Positions 53,953 through 64,000 of a stretch of DNA of 64,000 nt are shown piece after piece. The notes beneath the pieces are model-generated. The model was not told where the DNA came from and made no database searches. It saw only the letters and a program-made list of their open reading frames with translations. Made by a program: the position numbers and the translations under genes. The DNA comes from Isoetes taiwanensis (Eukaryota > Streptophyta > Lycopodiopsida > Isoetales > Isoetaceae): the NCBI GenBank assembly GCA_021234155.1, contig JAJEKV010000106.1:1460287-1524286 (forward strand), read 5' to 3'. Every line of letters begins with the position of its first letter. Position 1 is the stretch's first letter.

Positions 53953-56274
53953 ATTTTGAATACGTGTTTGATTTCTCTTATTTCTAAAGTGAAAGAACCT
54001 ATGAGCATTCATGATTGGCGCCCAATAACTCTTCTATCTACTATCTATAAAATTATTGCAAAAGCCTCATGAGAGAAAGACTTAAACAGGTTTTGGGATT
54101 GAGAATAGATGCGGCTCAGTCAGGCTTTCTTCCAGGTCGGCAAATTTTTCATAATATAGTGGCAGCATATGAAGGAGTTCATTGGGCTCAATGTTCAGGT
54201 CAAAATCTTCTCTATTTAAAATTGGATTTTGCTAAAGCTTATGATAGTGTGAAGTGGACTTTCCTGGATGCCATGCTTTTGAAATTGGGATTTGGGTGCG
54301 TTTTTAGTTCTATGATGCATAAAATGTTGATTTCTCGCTAAGGGGTAGTATTGTATCATGGAGAACCATTGGTGCTTTTTCCAATTGAGCGTGGAATAAG
54401 GCAAGGTTGCCCTTTAGCTCCTTTTGTTTACTATATAGTGGCGGAAGGACTTTCACAACTATTGCATGAGGCTGAAAAGGATAGTTTGGTAAAGGGATTA
54501 TTATTGGTGGAAGGTGAGCGAGGTTTTGATTAATCGGTTTGCGCGGGCGATACCTTCTTGCTAGTGGTTGGTAAAAGAAAATAATGTGCGAGATAATCAA
54601 AAGATTTTGGATATATTTTCAATTGCATCCAGGTTGTCTCCTTAATTGGGCTAAGTGTAGTGCCTTATGGGTGCGAAGGAAGCAATTCGCATTTTTTATA
54701 TGAGTATGCACGGAAGGTTGTTTTACCATCTGCAAAGACAAAGCTTCTAGGAGTTCCCTTTGGTCTAGATATTGACATGAATGAAGCATGGGATGAAATT
54801 ATCTTAATTTTACAAAGGCAACTGACTTGGTGGAGAGGTTCAAAGTTATCCTTGGCGTGTAGAATTCACGTAGCTAAGTCGATGTATTGAACAACACGCA
54901 TATTTATTTGGTTTCGGTTCTATTGGCTCCTTCTAAGTTTGCAGAGATAAAAATATTGTAAGAGATTTTGTATGGTGTTAACCGATCAAGGAGCCTTCGT
55001 GAAGGTGGCGTGGAAGAAATGTATGTTGTTTAAACAACAAGGAGGACTTGGTATGTTGGATCTTTCTTTACAGGGTAAGGTCTTAGCTTCTAAGCTATTG
55101 CTACACTTCTTTACTGATTGTTACTTAAACAATCAGTAAAGAAGTGTATAGTTTTTCATAAGCGAGGTGTGAGAATTGAGCTCCCTTGGGCATTGTTATA
55201 TCCATTGAAAGCTTATTCACATGCCTCTCCAGTACTGAAAGGCTTGCTTCGGGCCTGGAAGGTAGTCCAGCAGGTGATTACATTTGATTGGGAAACTTGT
55301 ATCCAGGCATCTTCCCCCTTTCTGTGGTTACCTTTGTATACTCATGGACAACTACACCCAGTTGTAGAATTTATGCATGTGCATTCCCAAGCGAGGTGGA
55401 GGAGAGCAGGTATTATTTCTATTGAACAGTGGTATTTTGGTATTGACATTGCTCCTTGGCAATGGTTTCAGGAGACATATGGGTTGTTGGATAAAGATAT
55501 CACTATATGGGCTTATGTAGCAAGTGTTCTTCCTCTAATTAAGAAGGTGGGTAACAAGAGATGCTGGAACTTTGTTCAAGGTATTAAAGAAGGCAAGAAG
55601 CTAGTAAGTTCATGCTACAAATTGCTTACCTCCTCAAGTACTTTATCACCTTCTCGAAAATGGCACTTATAGACTTTGCCTTCTCAATGGCAATCCATCT
55701 GGAACCTCGTTTGGTCTAAATATAATCCTCCAAAGGTAAATGTTCTACTTTGGCAGGTGATTCACCACTCTTTGAGAGTTAATCAAATGGTTCATCGCTT
55801 TAAGCCGGGAGTAAGCCCACTTTGCCCAATGTGTGAGCGGTGCATTGAAACATTAGAGCATTGCTTATATTTGTGTGCAGAGCTGAGTAGTCTTAGGCCC
55901 TGGCTGCATTCTCTTTTTGGAGTATCTTTGGATAGTCAGCACTTTCTTTTGGGTATTTATCCAAATCAGTGGACTGCTTCTAAAAGGATTGTATTTCACA
56001 TGGCAAAGTCTTGGCTAATATGGAGTGTATGGAAGCGAAGGCGAAGAAAGGTCTTTTATGATAAGCGTATTTCTTCTCAGGTGGTGCTTCAAGAAATTCG
56101 TAAGAAGTTGTATAATTGCTTTCAGATCTCCAATTGGTCTGATCGTATTAAAATTCCAATATGGAGTGATCATCTAAAAGTGATTGATGCTTCAGGGACA
56201 TTTCTTACTTCTGGAAGTACTTTGTAATATTTTGAGTGTATAATATGCAGTAAAACACGTTCTTCAAAAAAAAA
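53953..56274 (+). pseudogene. LINE-A ORF2 RT to C-terminus and poly-A tail
   Basis: Continues LINE-A after the gypsy. NTCLISLISKVKEPMSIHDW and RPITLLSTIYKIIAK, SGFLPGRQIFHNIVAAYEGV, LKLDFAKAYDSVKWTFLD (motif A), RGIRQGCPLAPFVYYIVAEG (motif B); motif C is degraded (AGDTFLLVVG for ADD, about 54545-54570). The thumb follows (LGVPFGLDIDM), then after an inverted repeat a 184-codon frame, and at 55676-56227 the zf-RVT region (NPPKVNVLLWQVIHHSLRVN, CPMCERCIETLEHCLYLC). A polyadenylated 3' end (A11) follows at 56264-56276. Typical plant L1 clade. Confidence 0.9.
55102..55148. repeat. Perfect 21-bp inverted repeat inside LINE-A
   Basis: Arms tacacttctttactgattgtt (55102-55122) and its exact complement (55128-55148), separated by a 5-base loop. 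It interrupts the ORF2 frame (KLLLHFFTD...). Confidence 0.95.
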
Positions 56275-56291
56275 AAGAATATTAGTAAGAA
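56275..56291. repeat. Target-site duplication of LINE-A, right copy
   Basis: Matches 36702-36718 and restores LINE-B ORF1 in frame (K-N-I-S-K then KSRDK). Confidence 0.92.
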
Positions 56292-57156
56292 ATCTCGAGA
56301 CAAAGCAAAGTATCAGTTGAATTCTACTCATATGAATTCAAATTCAAAGACAATTTTACCAGCAAAAATGGCCCAACAAACCACAAAACCTATAGAGTCT
56401 ATAAATCCTATTGACTTGCAATTGACTGAACCTGCAAGTCAAATTATTGAAGATAAGTCTTAAGAAGTCTCTCAGCACCAAGTCAACTTACAAATTAACT
56501 GTCGAAATCCTTTTCAGGTATGTGACACCTCTCATAATCCCTTGCCTCATACAATCCCTCAAGCCAAAGTTGATATATCAATTCAGCCTGCCATTCAGAC
56601 CTCTGTTCCCTTGCCATCCCTAATTGACATGGATTCCGCATTGGTGGAGGGTCCTATCAGTTCTCCAAAGATATCAAGCAAGTTTGCAGATCAGATGGCT
56701 TCTTTGCAACTTCAGATTATTCAAACCACAAAAGAGCAATCAGACAATCAAGATTATCAAATAAAGGATGCTCAACATTATGGTATTGAGTTTGTCCCTG
56801 AGACTCCAGAAGATAAAACTACTGAACAAAGGGAGCTTCAAGAAAGAGAAAATACTAGGCAAGTCTTTGATTCTGCACCTATAAGCATTAATAATAATTC
56901 TATGTTTCAATTTTCTCCTGGAGGCTTTTCTGACTCAAGTGATAGTGAGGGATATGGAAGTGATAAGAAAAACTGGGGTAAGGAAGAATATTTCATAGAG
57001 AATCCCAGCAAAATTCTCAAACCAGAGAAGGATCAATCAACAAAAAAGACTACTAAGAAAAATGGGAACAATTTAGGGAAGATCTTGTCTGGAATGAATA
57101 AAACTCCTGCTCAAAATACTAGAAGTAAGAGAAAATCCAAAAAATCCAGAATATAA
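56292..57156 (+). pseudogene. LINE-B ORF1, second part
   Basis: Continues the frame of 36555-36718: KSRDKAKYQLNSTHMNSNSK, an in-frame TAA near 56461, then from 56542 a 204-codon frame with acidic/serine-rich middle (GGFSDSSDSEGYGSDKKNWG) and a lysine-rich C-terminus (NTRSKRKSKKSRI). No zinc knuckle. Stop at 57154-57156, about 30 bp before ORF2. Confidence 0.75.
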
Positions 57157-57186
57157 GTCTTCTTCTTTTCCCCTCTCTGAATTTAA

Positions 57187-58772
57187 GTCATAAAGATTCT
57201 CTCTTGGAACCTTAGAGGCAGTAAAGGCCCTTTAAAAAGGAGACGTGCCATTGCTCAAATTAGATTGTACAATGCTGACATATTCTTTTGCAAGAACTCA
57301 AACTTCCTTCTTTTGAGTGCGGTAATCTGGGGGATTGGATTTATCCTTCTTCCTCCTCAATATGGATTGATTCTTCTGGTGCAAGTGAAGGGTTAGCTAT
57401 CATTTGGAAGAAAGAGATTATCCATAATTTTTTCTACAATAGTCCCTCAAAGGTATGGCAAGCTGTTATTTGCTCTGTATCCAATTCTAACTTTGGTATT
57501 ATTAATGTTTATGCTCCTACTTCTCCCAGAGATAGAGAGCCCATATGGATAGAAATAAACAATTGGTTGGCTATTCAAAGCATTGACAACTGGATCATTC
57601 TGGAGATTTTATGGGATTTGAAACTGGGAAATAAAATAAATATGACTATGACTGAAAAAGATAATTGGGATTCTCTCATTTCAGAAAATGGTTGGTTTGA
57701 TCCACATCCCCTCTTCTACTGCTACTTATACCTGGTCAAATAAACAAAAGGACAACGCAAGAGTTTACTGCACTCTTGATAGATTTTATGTATCTAATCC
57801 TTCTACAGCCTTTTGGGATAACAACTATGTCATTAATGACGAGGGAACTTCGATCTCTGACCATCAACCTCAGATTTTACATACTTCTCATATTACTAAG
57901 ATTCAAAGGGAGGGAAGTACTCTTTACAAATTTAATACTTCCCTTTTTGACAATGAGAAGTTTTGTTCCCAATTTAGGACCTTCTATGAGGAGCTCTATG
58001 GAAATTTGAATGAGAGTGATATTGCTGATAGACAATCACATTCCATGAAACATTTCTACGCTAAAGTCAAGACAATTAAGGGTTGGATCAAAAATTGGTC
58101 TAAAACTAAGCATGCGGATTGCAGCAGAGAGAAAAATCAGCTTCTGATGTATATGAAGGATATCAGATCTCTACTTCAAAATGATCCTATAAACTCCAAC
58201 CTTCAGGTGGGTGAGGAGATTCTAGAGAGAAGAATAAAGAACATTGAAGAGATGGAGGCTAAAAGTTCTGCTATCAGATGTAAAATTAAATATACTAATG
58301 ATATGGATTCTGGCCTATCCCTAGCAATGAAATTACAGAGGCAAATGACTTCATGAGTTTTGTGAACAATATCTTACCTTCTGCTCCAGAAAAAATGGAT
58401 GACTCTGTCATTGCCCTTCCTTCCCAAGAAGAAATCCTTAATACTCTTACCTCTTTCAGTAAGGGAAAATCTCCTGGCCCTGATGGTCTTCCAGCTGAAT
58501 TTTATATTAAATTTTGGGACATTCTAAAAAATGATCTTATTTCCCTTGTACATGCCTTCTGGAATGCTGAACATCTTCATCCTTCTATTTCCAGTGGTTT
58601 TATCTCCTTGATTCCTAAAATTGATCACCCTTCCAAATTTCAAGATTGGAAACCTATCTCTCTCACAAACACTACTTATAAGCTTTGTGCCAAAATCATT
58701 GCTTCAAGAATTAATGGCTTTCTGCAAAGGAATATTAGTCAAATTCACCAAGTAGATATATTCTTGATAATT
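57187..58772 (+). pseudogene. LINE-B ORF2: endonuclease and RT N-terminus
   Basis: Plus strand: ILSWNLRGSKGPLKRRRAIA (57187 onwards, the catalytic W-N-x-R-G start of the APE-type endonuclease), frameshift, FGIINVYAPTSPRDREPIWI, NWIIL with GDF lost near 57600, STATYTWSNKQKDNARVYCT, EGTSISDHQPQILH (SDH motif), coiled linker, then RT fingers KGKSPGPDGLPAEFYIKFWD, GFISLIPKIDHPSKFQDWKP, ISLTNTTYKLCAKIIASRIN to 58740. The CACTA terminus cuts it before RT motif A. Confidence 0.88.
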
Positions 58773-58794
58773 CACTACAAGGGATAGTCGACCT

Positions 58795-59325
58795 TCAACG
58801 ACGTCTAGAGGTCGTTGAACGACGTCAAATCGTCGAGGAACGACGACAACGTCGTTTGACGACGGTAACGTCGTTCAACGGCATCAGGATGTCATTCAAC
58901 GACGCCACACAGAGCTGACATGTCCACCATGCCTGCGTGGCATGGTGTCGGGCGCCACGCCGGGTAAAGCTGGCGTGTCGGCTCCGCGATGCACAAAACG
59001 CCGCTTAACGCCGCCCGCGGACTGGCGGGGCACATCCGGGAATTGCGTGGGTTTGCCGACATGCCGGGGTGGCATGCCACCGCGGTTCCCGCGTCGACAT
59101 GGCGCCGTTGAAGCCACGACTAAAAAATCGGCGATGACCGGTCGGCCGGGGTTTGTCGACATGCCGGTCGGCATGCCAAAGTGTCCCGCCACCGTCAACA
59201 TGACGTCGCGAACGGCAGCAGGATATCGGCGTGGCGGGCGGTTTGCTGGGCCCGCGTGGCCCGATCGCTCGCACGCCTATTGTCCCGCGAGAGCCAATGG
59301 CGGCGTCGTTTAACGACGCGTCACT
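58795..59325. repeat. CACTA subterminal repeat zone, CpG-rich palindromes
   Basis: Iterated 'cgtcgttcaacgacg'-type palindromes at 58797-58910 and 59300-59320 (cgtcgtttaacgacg), plus hairpin words such as ccatgcctgcgtggcatgg (58926-58945) and gtcgacatgccggtcggcatgcc-like units (59155-59180, 59060-59085). Very high CpG relative to the surrounding LINE. In En/Spm such subterminal motifs bind the TNPA protein and are methylation targets; here that is inference. Confidence 0.75.
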
Positions 59326-59395
59326 CATTTTTATTTTTATTTTTTGGAAAAAAACAAAGGTGGAAAAAATTAATATCCGACGCGCTCATCGTTTG

Positions 59396-62300
59396 GAATG
59401 CCAAAATTACCCTAGGGACCAAGTTACACGGTGGGTTTTGCAAAAACGACACACTACACGCCCCCTACATTGCAAAGATTCAACAGCCACCACCTAGGCC
59501 AATTGACTACGAAGTGTGTTGGACATGAGATAGTTTGGCGCTTCTTCGAGAAGGAGTGGGCCTTCTGGCCACAAACTTGGTCCCCAGGGCAATGTCGACG
59601 CTCCGAGTCCATTGGCAGAGCCGAATCACTGCTCCGGAGAGGGAAGTTGCCCATCCATTGCCAACCCTTCGGGAGAGGACTTTGGGGCAAGCCGCCTGGG
59701 TGGTTTTTAGGTCCGCGGTTCGACGCCAACACCCCCCTACGCCAAGACATACAGTAGCAAGGTCCTAGTCTAACTGGGACAAGGATAGAGCCTCCGAAAG
59801 GTTCTAGTGGTTTGGCGCTTTGGGTGCCGAGTTTTGGTCTTTTGCACTTGGGACGTGGCCCGATCACATGCGCTTGAGAATGCGAAGCAAGGAAACCGAC
59901 GGAATGGAGTTTGGACCCAGCATCTCTCGCTAGGCGCTTAGAAGTCAAGGCCCACTTTTGCAGAGCAAGACATTCAGAATTGTAATTAATGCATAGTAAT
60001 GGACTTAAATTCTGATTTTTGTCGCCTAGCTTCCTAAGTCATCGCCAACATATGCCAACTTTCAAAAAAATTTGATAAGGTTTAGATCAAATAGTTTGCA
60101 TTAGAACGGTCCCGCAGCTCGTTGTTGGGCAGCCGAAATGGCACACTTGCCCAAGTCAAACAAGGCCAGACGTTGCAAGGCCTCCCCATTAGAGGGGAGA
60201 GTCTCAACCCGTGAGGCGAGCCCCAAAAGCTTCCCCGACAAAATTTTTCGGGCAGCACCACGGGGAGGGGGGGGGGGAAGGGCTTAAAGACCACACTCCC
60301 TGCATCTTGCTCCTCAGATCCCATCATGCTGAATCCTTTTGTTCAAGGAACCTGGTCCGACAAGGTCCAAAAATCCAACATCCGGCCCGAGAACATATCA
60401 AACCGCTAAGCGCCCCTGCGAGCGACAGTGTAGAAACCAAAGTGTTTTGTCGTTTCTGACATTGCTGAGGAGGGTTCAAATGGCGACTGACTTCGCCACA
60501 TCATCCGAATGCCAAAATTACCTAGGGACCAAGTTACACCTGGCCAGTTTTGCAAAAAAGAAAGAAACACTTACGCCTACATTGCAAAAGATTCAGCAGC
60601 CCACCCCCAGTGGCCAATTGACTACGAGTGTGTTGCACATGAGATAGTTTGGCGCTTCTTCGGAAGGGGTGGGCTTCGGCCACAAAACTTGGTCCCTGTG
60701 GCAATGTCGACGCTCGAGTCCATTGGCGAGACAAATCACGGTTCCGAGAGGGAAGGTGCCCGTCTGCCCGCTGTGGCCTTCGGGAGAGGACTTTGGGGCA
60801 GCCGCTCCCGGTGGTTTTAGGGTCCGCGGCTCAAGCGCCAACACCCTCTAAGTCAAGACATCGGCGCAAGGTCCTAGCCAACTGGACAAGGATAGAGCCT
60901 CCAAACGTAAAACCCTATGAGTTGCCGTGGTTCTGTTGTGGTTTGCGTTTTGGGTGCCGAGTTTTGGTCTTTTGCACTTGGGGACGGGCCGATCACATGC
61001 AGTTGAGAACTTAAGCAAGGGGAACCGACGGGAATGGAGTTTGGACCCGTACTCTTCCCGCTAGGCGGTTAGAAGTCAAGGCTTTTGCAATAGCAAGACA
61101 TTCATAAATTCGTAATTAATGCATAGTAACGGACTTAAATTTGATTTTGTCGGCTATCTTCCTAAGTCATCGCCAACATACAGGCCAACTTTCAAAATTT
61201 TGGATAAGGTTTAGATCAAATAGTTTGCATTAGAACGGTCCGGCAGCTGCTGTTGGGCAGCCGAAAGCTGGCACACTTGCCTAAGTCAAACAAGGCCTGG
61301 GACCTTGCAAGGCCTTCTCATTAGAGGAGAGAGTCTGAACCCGTGAGGCGAGCCCCAAAAGCTTCCCCGAGGCAGCCTTTCTCGGCCTCACGGGGGCGAC
61401 GCTAAAGACCACACTGATCTCAGCCCCCGTGATCCGACCGCTGAATCCTTTGTTCAAGGAACCCTGGTCCGAAGGTCCAAAAAATCCAACATCCGGTCCG
61501 GGAGAACATATCAAACTGCCAAGCGCCCCGCGGGCGACATGCGGTAAAAACCAAAGTGTTTTGTCGTCAACATTGCGAGGTTAAATGGCGATTCGACTTC
61601 GCCACACCGGTCCCGAATGCCAAAATTACTCTAGAGACCAAATTACACCTACGGTTGCAAAAGAAAGAAACACTTACCCCTACATTGTAAAGATTCAGCC
61701 AGCCCACCTCCTAGGCCAATTGACTACGAAAGTGTGTTGCACATGAGATAGTTTGGCGCTTCGGCAGAAGGGTGGGCTTCGTCACAAAATCTTGGTCCCT
61801 AGGGCAATGCCCACGCCCGAGTCCATTGGCGAGATAGATCACTTGTTCCGTGAGGGGAAGCTGCCCCGCCCGCCGCTGGCCTTCTGGAGAGGACTTTGGG
61901 GCAGCTGCTTCCTGGGTGGTTTTAGGGTCCATGCTGCGGCGCCAACACCCCCTCTACATCAAGACACCTGCGCCCAAGGTCCTAGTCAAATCTGACAAGG
62001 ATAGAGCCTCAAACGTAAAAACCCTATGAGTTGCCGGGTTCTAAAGAGGGTTTGCGTTTTGGGTGCCGAGTTTTGGTCTTTTGCACTTGGGACGGTGGCA
62101 TCACATGCGTTGAGAACGCTGAAGCAAGGGGAACTGACGGAATGGAGTTTGGACCTGTAACCCCCGTTGTGCTTAGAAGTCAAGGGGGTTTTGCATTAGC
62201 AAGACATTTGTAAATTGTAATTAATGCATATACCCGGACTTAAATTCCCGATTTTTTGTCAGCTAGCTTCTAAGTCATCACCAACATACAGGCCAACTTT

Positions 62301-64000
62301 CAAAAATTTTGGATAAGGTTTAGATCAAATAGTTTGCATTAGAGCTGGTCCGGCAGCCTTTGTTAGGCAAAAGACTGCTGGTACCACTTGCCCAAGTCAA
62401 ACAAGGCGGGGACCTTGCAAGGCCTCCTCATTAGAGGGGAGAGTCTTGAACCCCGTGAGGAGATCCCAAAAAGCTTCAGGGCAGCCATTCAAAGGCCTTC
62501 CTGGGGTGCGCTAAAGACCACACCGGGATCTCGGTTCCGTGATCCGACCAATTTGAATCCTTTGTTCAAGGAACTTGGTCCGAAGGTCCAAAAATCCAAC
62601 ATCCGCCCGGGGAGAACATATCAAACCGCAAAGCGTCCTGCGGGCGTGTAGAAACCAAAGTGTTTTGTCGTTAGGACGTGCGTGAGGTTCAAATGGCGAT
62701 TCGACCGCCATTATCGTCCGAATGCCAAAATTACCCTAGGGACCAAGTTACACGGTCATTTTTGCAAAAAGAAAGAAAACACTTACGCCTACTATCAGGC
62801 CCAAAGGTACCACCTCCTAGCCAATTGGACTACGAAAGTGTGTTGCACGAGATAGTTTGGCTTTTCGAGAAGGGATGGGCTTCGCCACAAAACTTGGTCC
62901 CTAGTGCAATGTCGACGCTCGGGTCCATTGGCAGAGATGTGCATCACTTGCTCGAGAGGGGAAGTTGCATGTCCACGCTGTGGCCTTCTGGAGAGGACTT
63001 TGGGGCAAGCCGCCTCGGGTGGTTTTTAGGTTCGCATATGGCTGCCAACACCCTCTACATCAAGACATCTGCCAAGCAAGGTCCTTAGCCAACTGACAAG
63101 GATAGATTCAAACGTAAACCCTAAGTGAGCTGCCGTGTCGAAAGTAGTGGCTTGGCGCTTTGGGTGCCGAAGTTTGGTCTTTTGCACTTGGGACGCGGGT
63201 CATCACATGCAACAGAACGCTGCCAAGGAACCGAATTAATGGAGTTTGGACTCAGACTTCTCCCGCTGTGGCGTTTATAAGTCAAGTGTCATGGCGTGAG
63301 TAAACATTCAGAATTCAGAATTAATGCATAGTACGGACCTAAATTGATTTTTGCTTAGCTTCTAAGCTATCGCCAACATGGGCTGTGCCAACTTTCAAAA
63401 ATTTTGGATAAGGTTTAGATCAAATAGTTTGTATTAGAACGGCCCAGCCTGCTTGGGCAGACGAATGGGCACACTTGCCCAAGTCAAACAAGGCCAGGAC
63501 CTTGCAAGGCCTCCCCATAGAGGGGAGAGTCTCCTGAACCCCAGAGGCGAGCCCCAAAAGCTTCCCCATGCAGCCTCTTCCGCAAATAGCCTCACCGGGG
63601 CGATGCTAAAGACCACACTCCCTGATCTCGCCTCGTGATCCGACCGCTGAATCCTTTGTTCATGAACCCCGGGTCCGAAGGCTGTCCAAAAAATCCAACA
63701 TCCGTCTCTGGGAGAGAATATATCAAACCACGGCTGCTTCATACAGTAGAAACTAAAGTTTTGTCGCTCTGACATTGTGGAGGTTCAAATGCATGATTCG
63801 GACTTCGCTTTAATGCCGGCCCCATACCGCCAAACTTACCCTAGGGAACAAGTTGCTAACGTGTCATTTTTGCAAAAAGAAAGAAACACTTACTCTACAT
63901 TGCAAAGATTCGTTGTACCTACCCTAGGCTAATTGACTACGGCGTGTTAATGTGGAGATAGTTTGGTTTTAGCAATACGTAACTGAACGAAGCACAATAA
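59396..64000. repeat. Tandem array of ~1.1-kb units, four full and one partial
   Basis: Landmark 'gaatgccaaaattaccctag' starts at 59396, 60507, 61615, 62720 and about 63823, giving periods of about 1111, 1108, 1105 and 1103 bp. Each unit contains the same blocks in order: 'gagatagtttggcgcttc', 'gaggactttggggca', 'gagttttggtcttttgcact', 'taattaatgcatagta', 'gtttagatcaaatagtttgc', 'gaccttgcaaggcct', 'gaatcctttgttcaaggaac', 'aaaccaaagtgttttgtcg'. Units differ by many short indels. ORFs in one unit are not kept in the others, so the array is taken as non-coding. Confidence 0.9.

Larger units (their letters stand above)
58773..64000. mobile_element. CACTA (En/Spm-type) DNA transposon, left end to window edge
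   Basis: CACTACAAGGGATAGTCGAC at 58773 is the characteristic CACTACAAG terminal motif of plant CACTA elements, and it lies exactly where LINE-B ORF2 stops. It is followed by a CpG-rich subterminal zone of direct and inverted repeats, another family hallmark. The complementary right end (TTGTAGTG) is not found in the window, so the element, if intact, extends beyond 64000 and would contain the 1.1-kb tandem array. No transposase (TNPD/TNPA) is visible. The flanking 3-bp duplication cannot be confirmed with one end. Confidence 0.7.

Noticed and set aside
58773-59330. Short complete CACTA MITE ending at 59330
   Set aside because: No complementary TTGTAGTG terminus occurs there; the last cgtcgtttaacgacg is a subterminal motif, not an end.
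59454-59948. 164-codon minus-strand ORF (and similar ORFs on both strands) in the 1.1-kb tandem array
   Set aside because: The equivalent positions in the next three units are frameshifted or stopped. A coding unit would be expected to stay open across tandem copies.
59396-64000. rDNA intergenic spacer
   Set aside because: No 18S, 28S or 5S sequence is recognisable in or beside the array.

Overview
The window reads as repeat-dense nuclear DNA of a land plant. It carries Ty1/copia elements primed by initiator-Met tRNA, L1-type LINEs whose ORF2 ends in a zf-RVT-like zinc finger, a chromodomain Ty3/gypsy element with 1.6-kb LTRs, a CACTA (En/Spm) DNA-transposon end, a tRNA-derived element, and scattered host exons with AG/GT borders separated by transposon-filled introns. 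A second LINE clade (motif B GVKQGCPLSPTLF, 3' ends with a short hairpin and a (TTTC)n tail) together with the transposon load suggests a large-genome plant, possibly non-flowering (fern, lycophyte or gymnosperm). That placement is inference. No prokaryotic operon, CRISPR array, rRNA gene or intact long ORF is visible.

Left third (1-24.9 kb). Copia-1 (minus, cut by the window edge) occupies 1-2544. It is followed by minisatellites and a two-exon 3' end of a possible membrane-protein gene (4540-4992). A degenerate plus-strand copia (5.1-7.5 kb) is split by an insert whose two ends are direct repeats each carrying a tRNA-like sequence. A minus-strand copia integrase piece and a LINE fragment bracketed by a ~200-bp direct repeat fill 8.7-10.6 kb. 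Phase-compatible host exons lie at 11093-11206 and 13549-13701, with another copia between them. After LINE tails and exon-like sequence, a LINE C-terminus (18.2-19.6 kb) abuts Copia-2 (19.6-23.7 kb, minus), which has lost RNase H and its 3' LTR. A further LINE RT fragment ends at 24.6 kb.

Middle (24.9-32.3 kb). This is the best host-gene interval: a minus-strand F-box gene starts at 28303, has at least three well-phased exons, and may end at 25612. Its middle is hard to splice and may be decayed. Upstream lie a complete solo gypsy LTR with 5-bp target duplication (30029-31617) and an ankyrin-repeat gene fragment.

Right half (32.3-64 kb). This is a nested transposon stack. LINE-B (plus, with an inverted relative LINE-B' head-to-head beside it) was entered in ORF1 by LINE-A (17-bp target duplication, poly-A tail). 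LINE-A was entered in ORF2 by a 13.1-kb Ty3/gypsy chromovirus (5-bp duplication ATTTT). LINE-A also holds a copia + LINE-C block flanked by an ~865-bp direct repeat. Finally a CACTA element begins inside LINE-B ORF2 at 58773. Its CpG-rich palindromic subterminal zone runs into a head-to-tail array of ~1.1-kb units reaching the window end. Nearly every transposon ORF is broken by indels, and the two gypsy LTRs differ largely by short indels in G/C-rich runs, so some frameshifts may be assembly error rather than decay.
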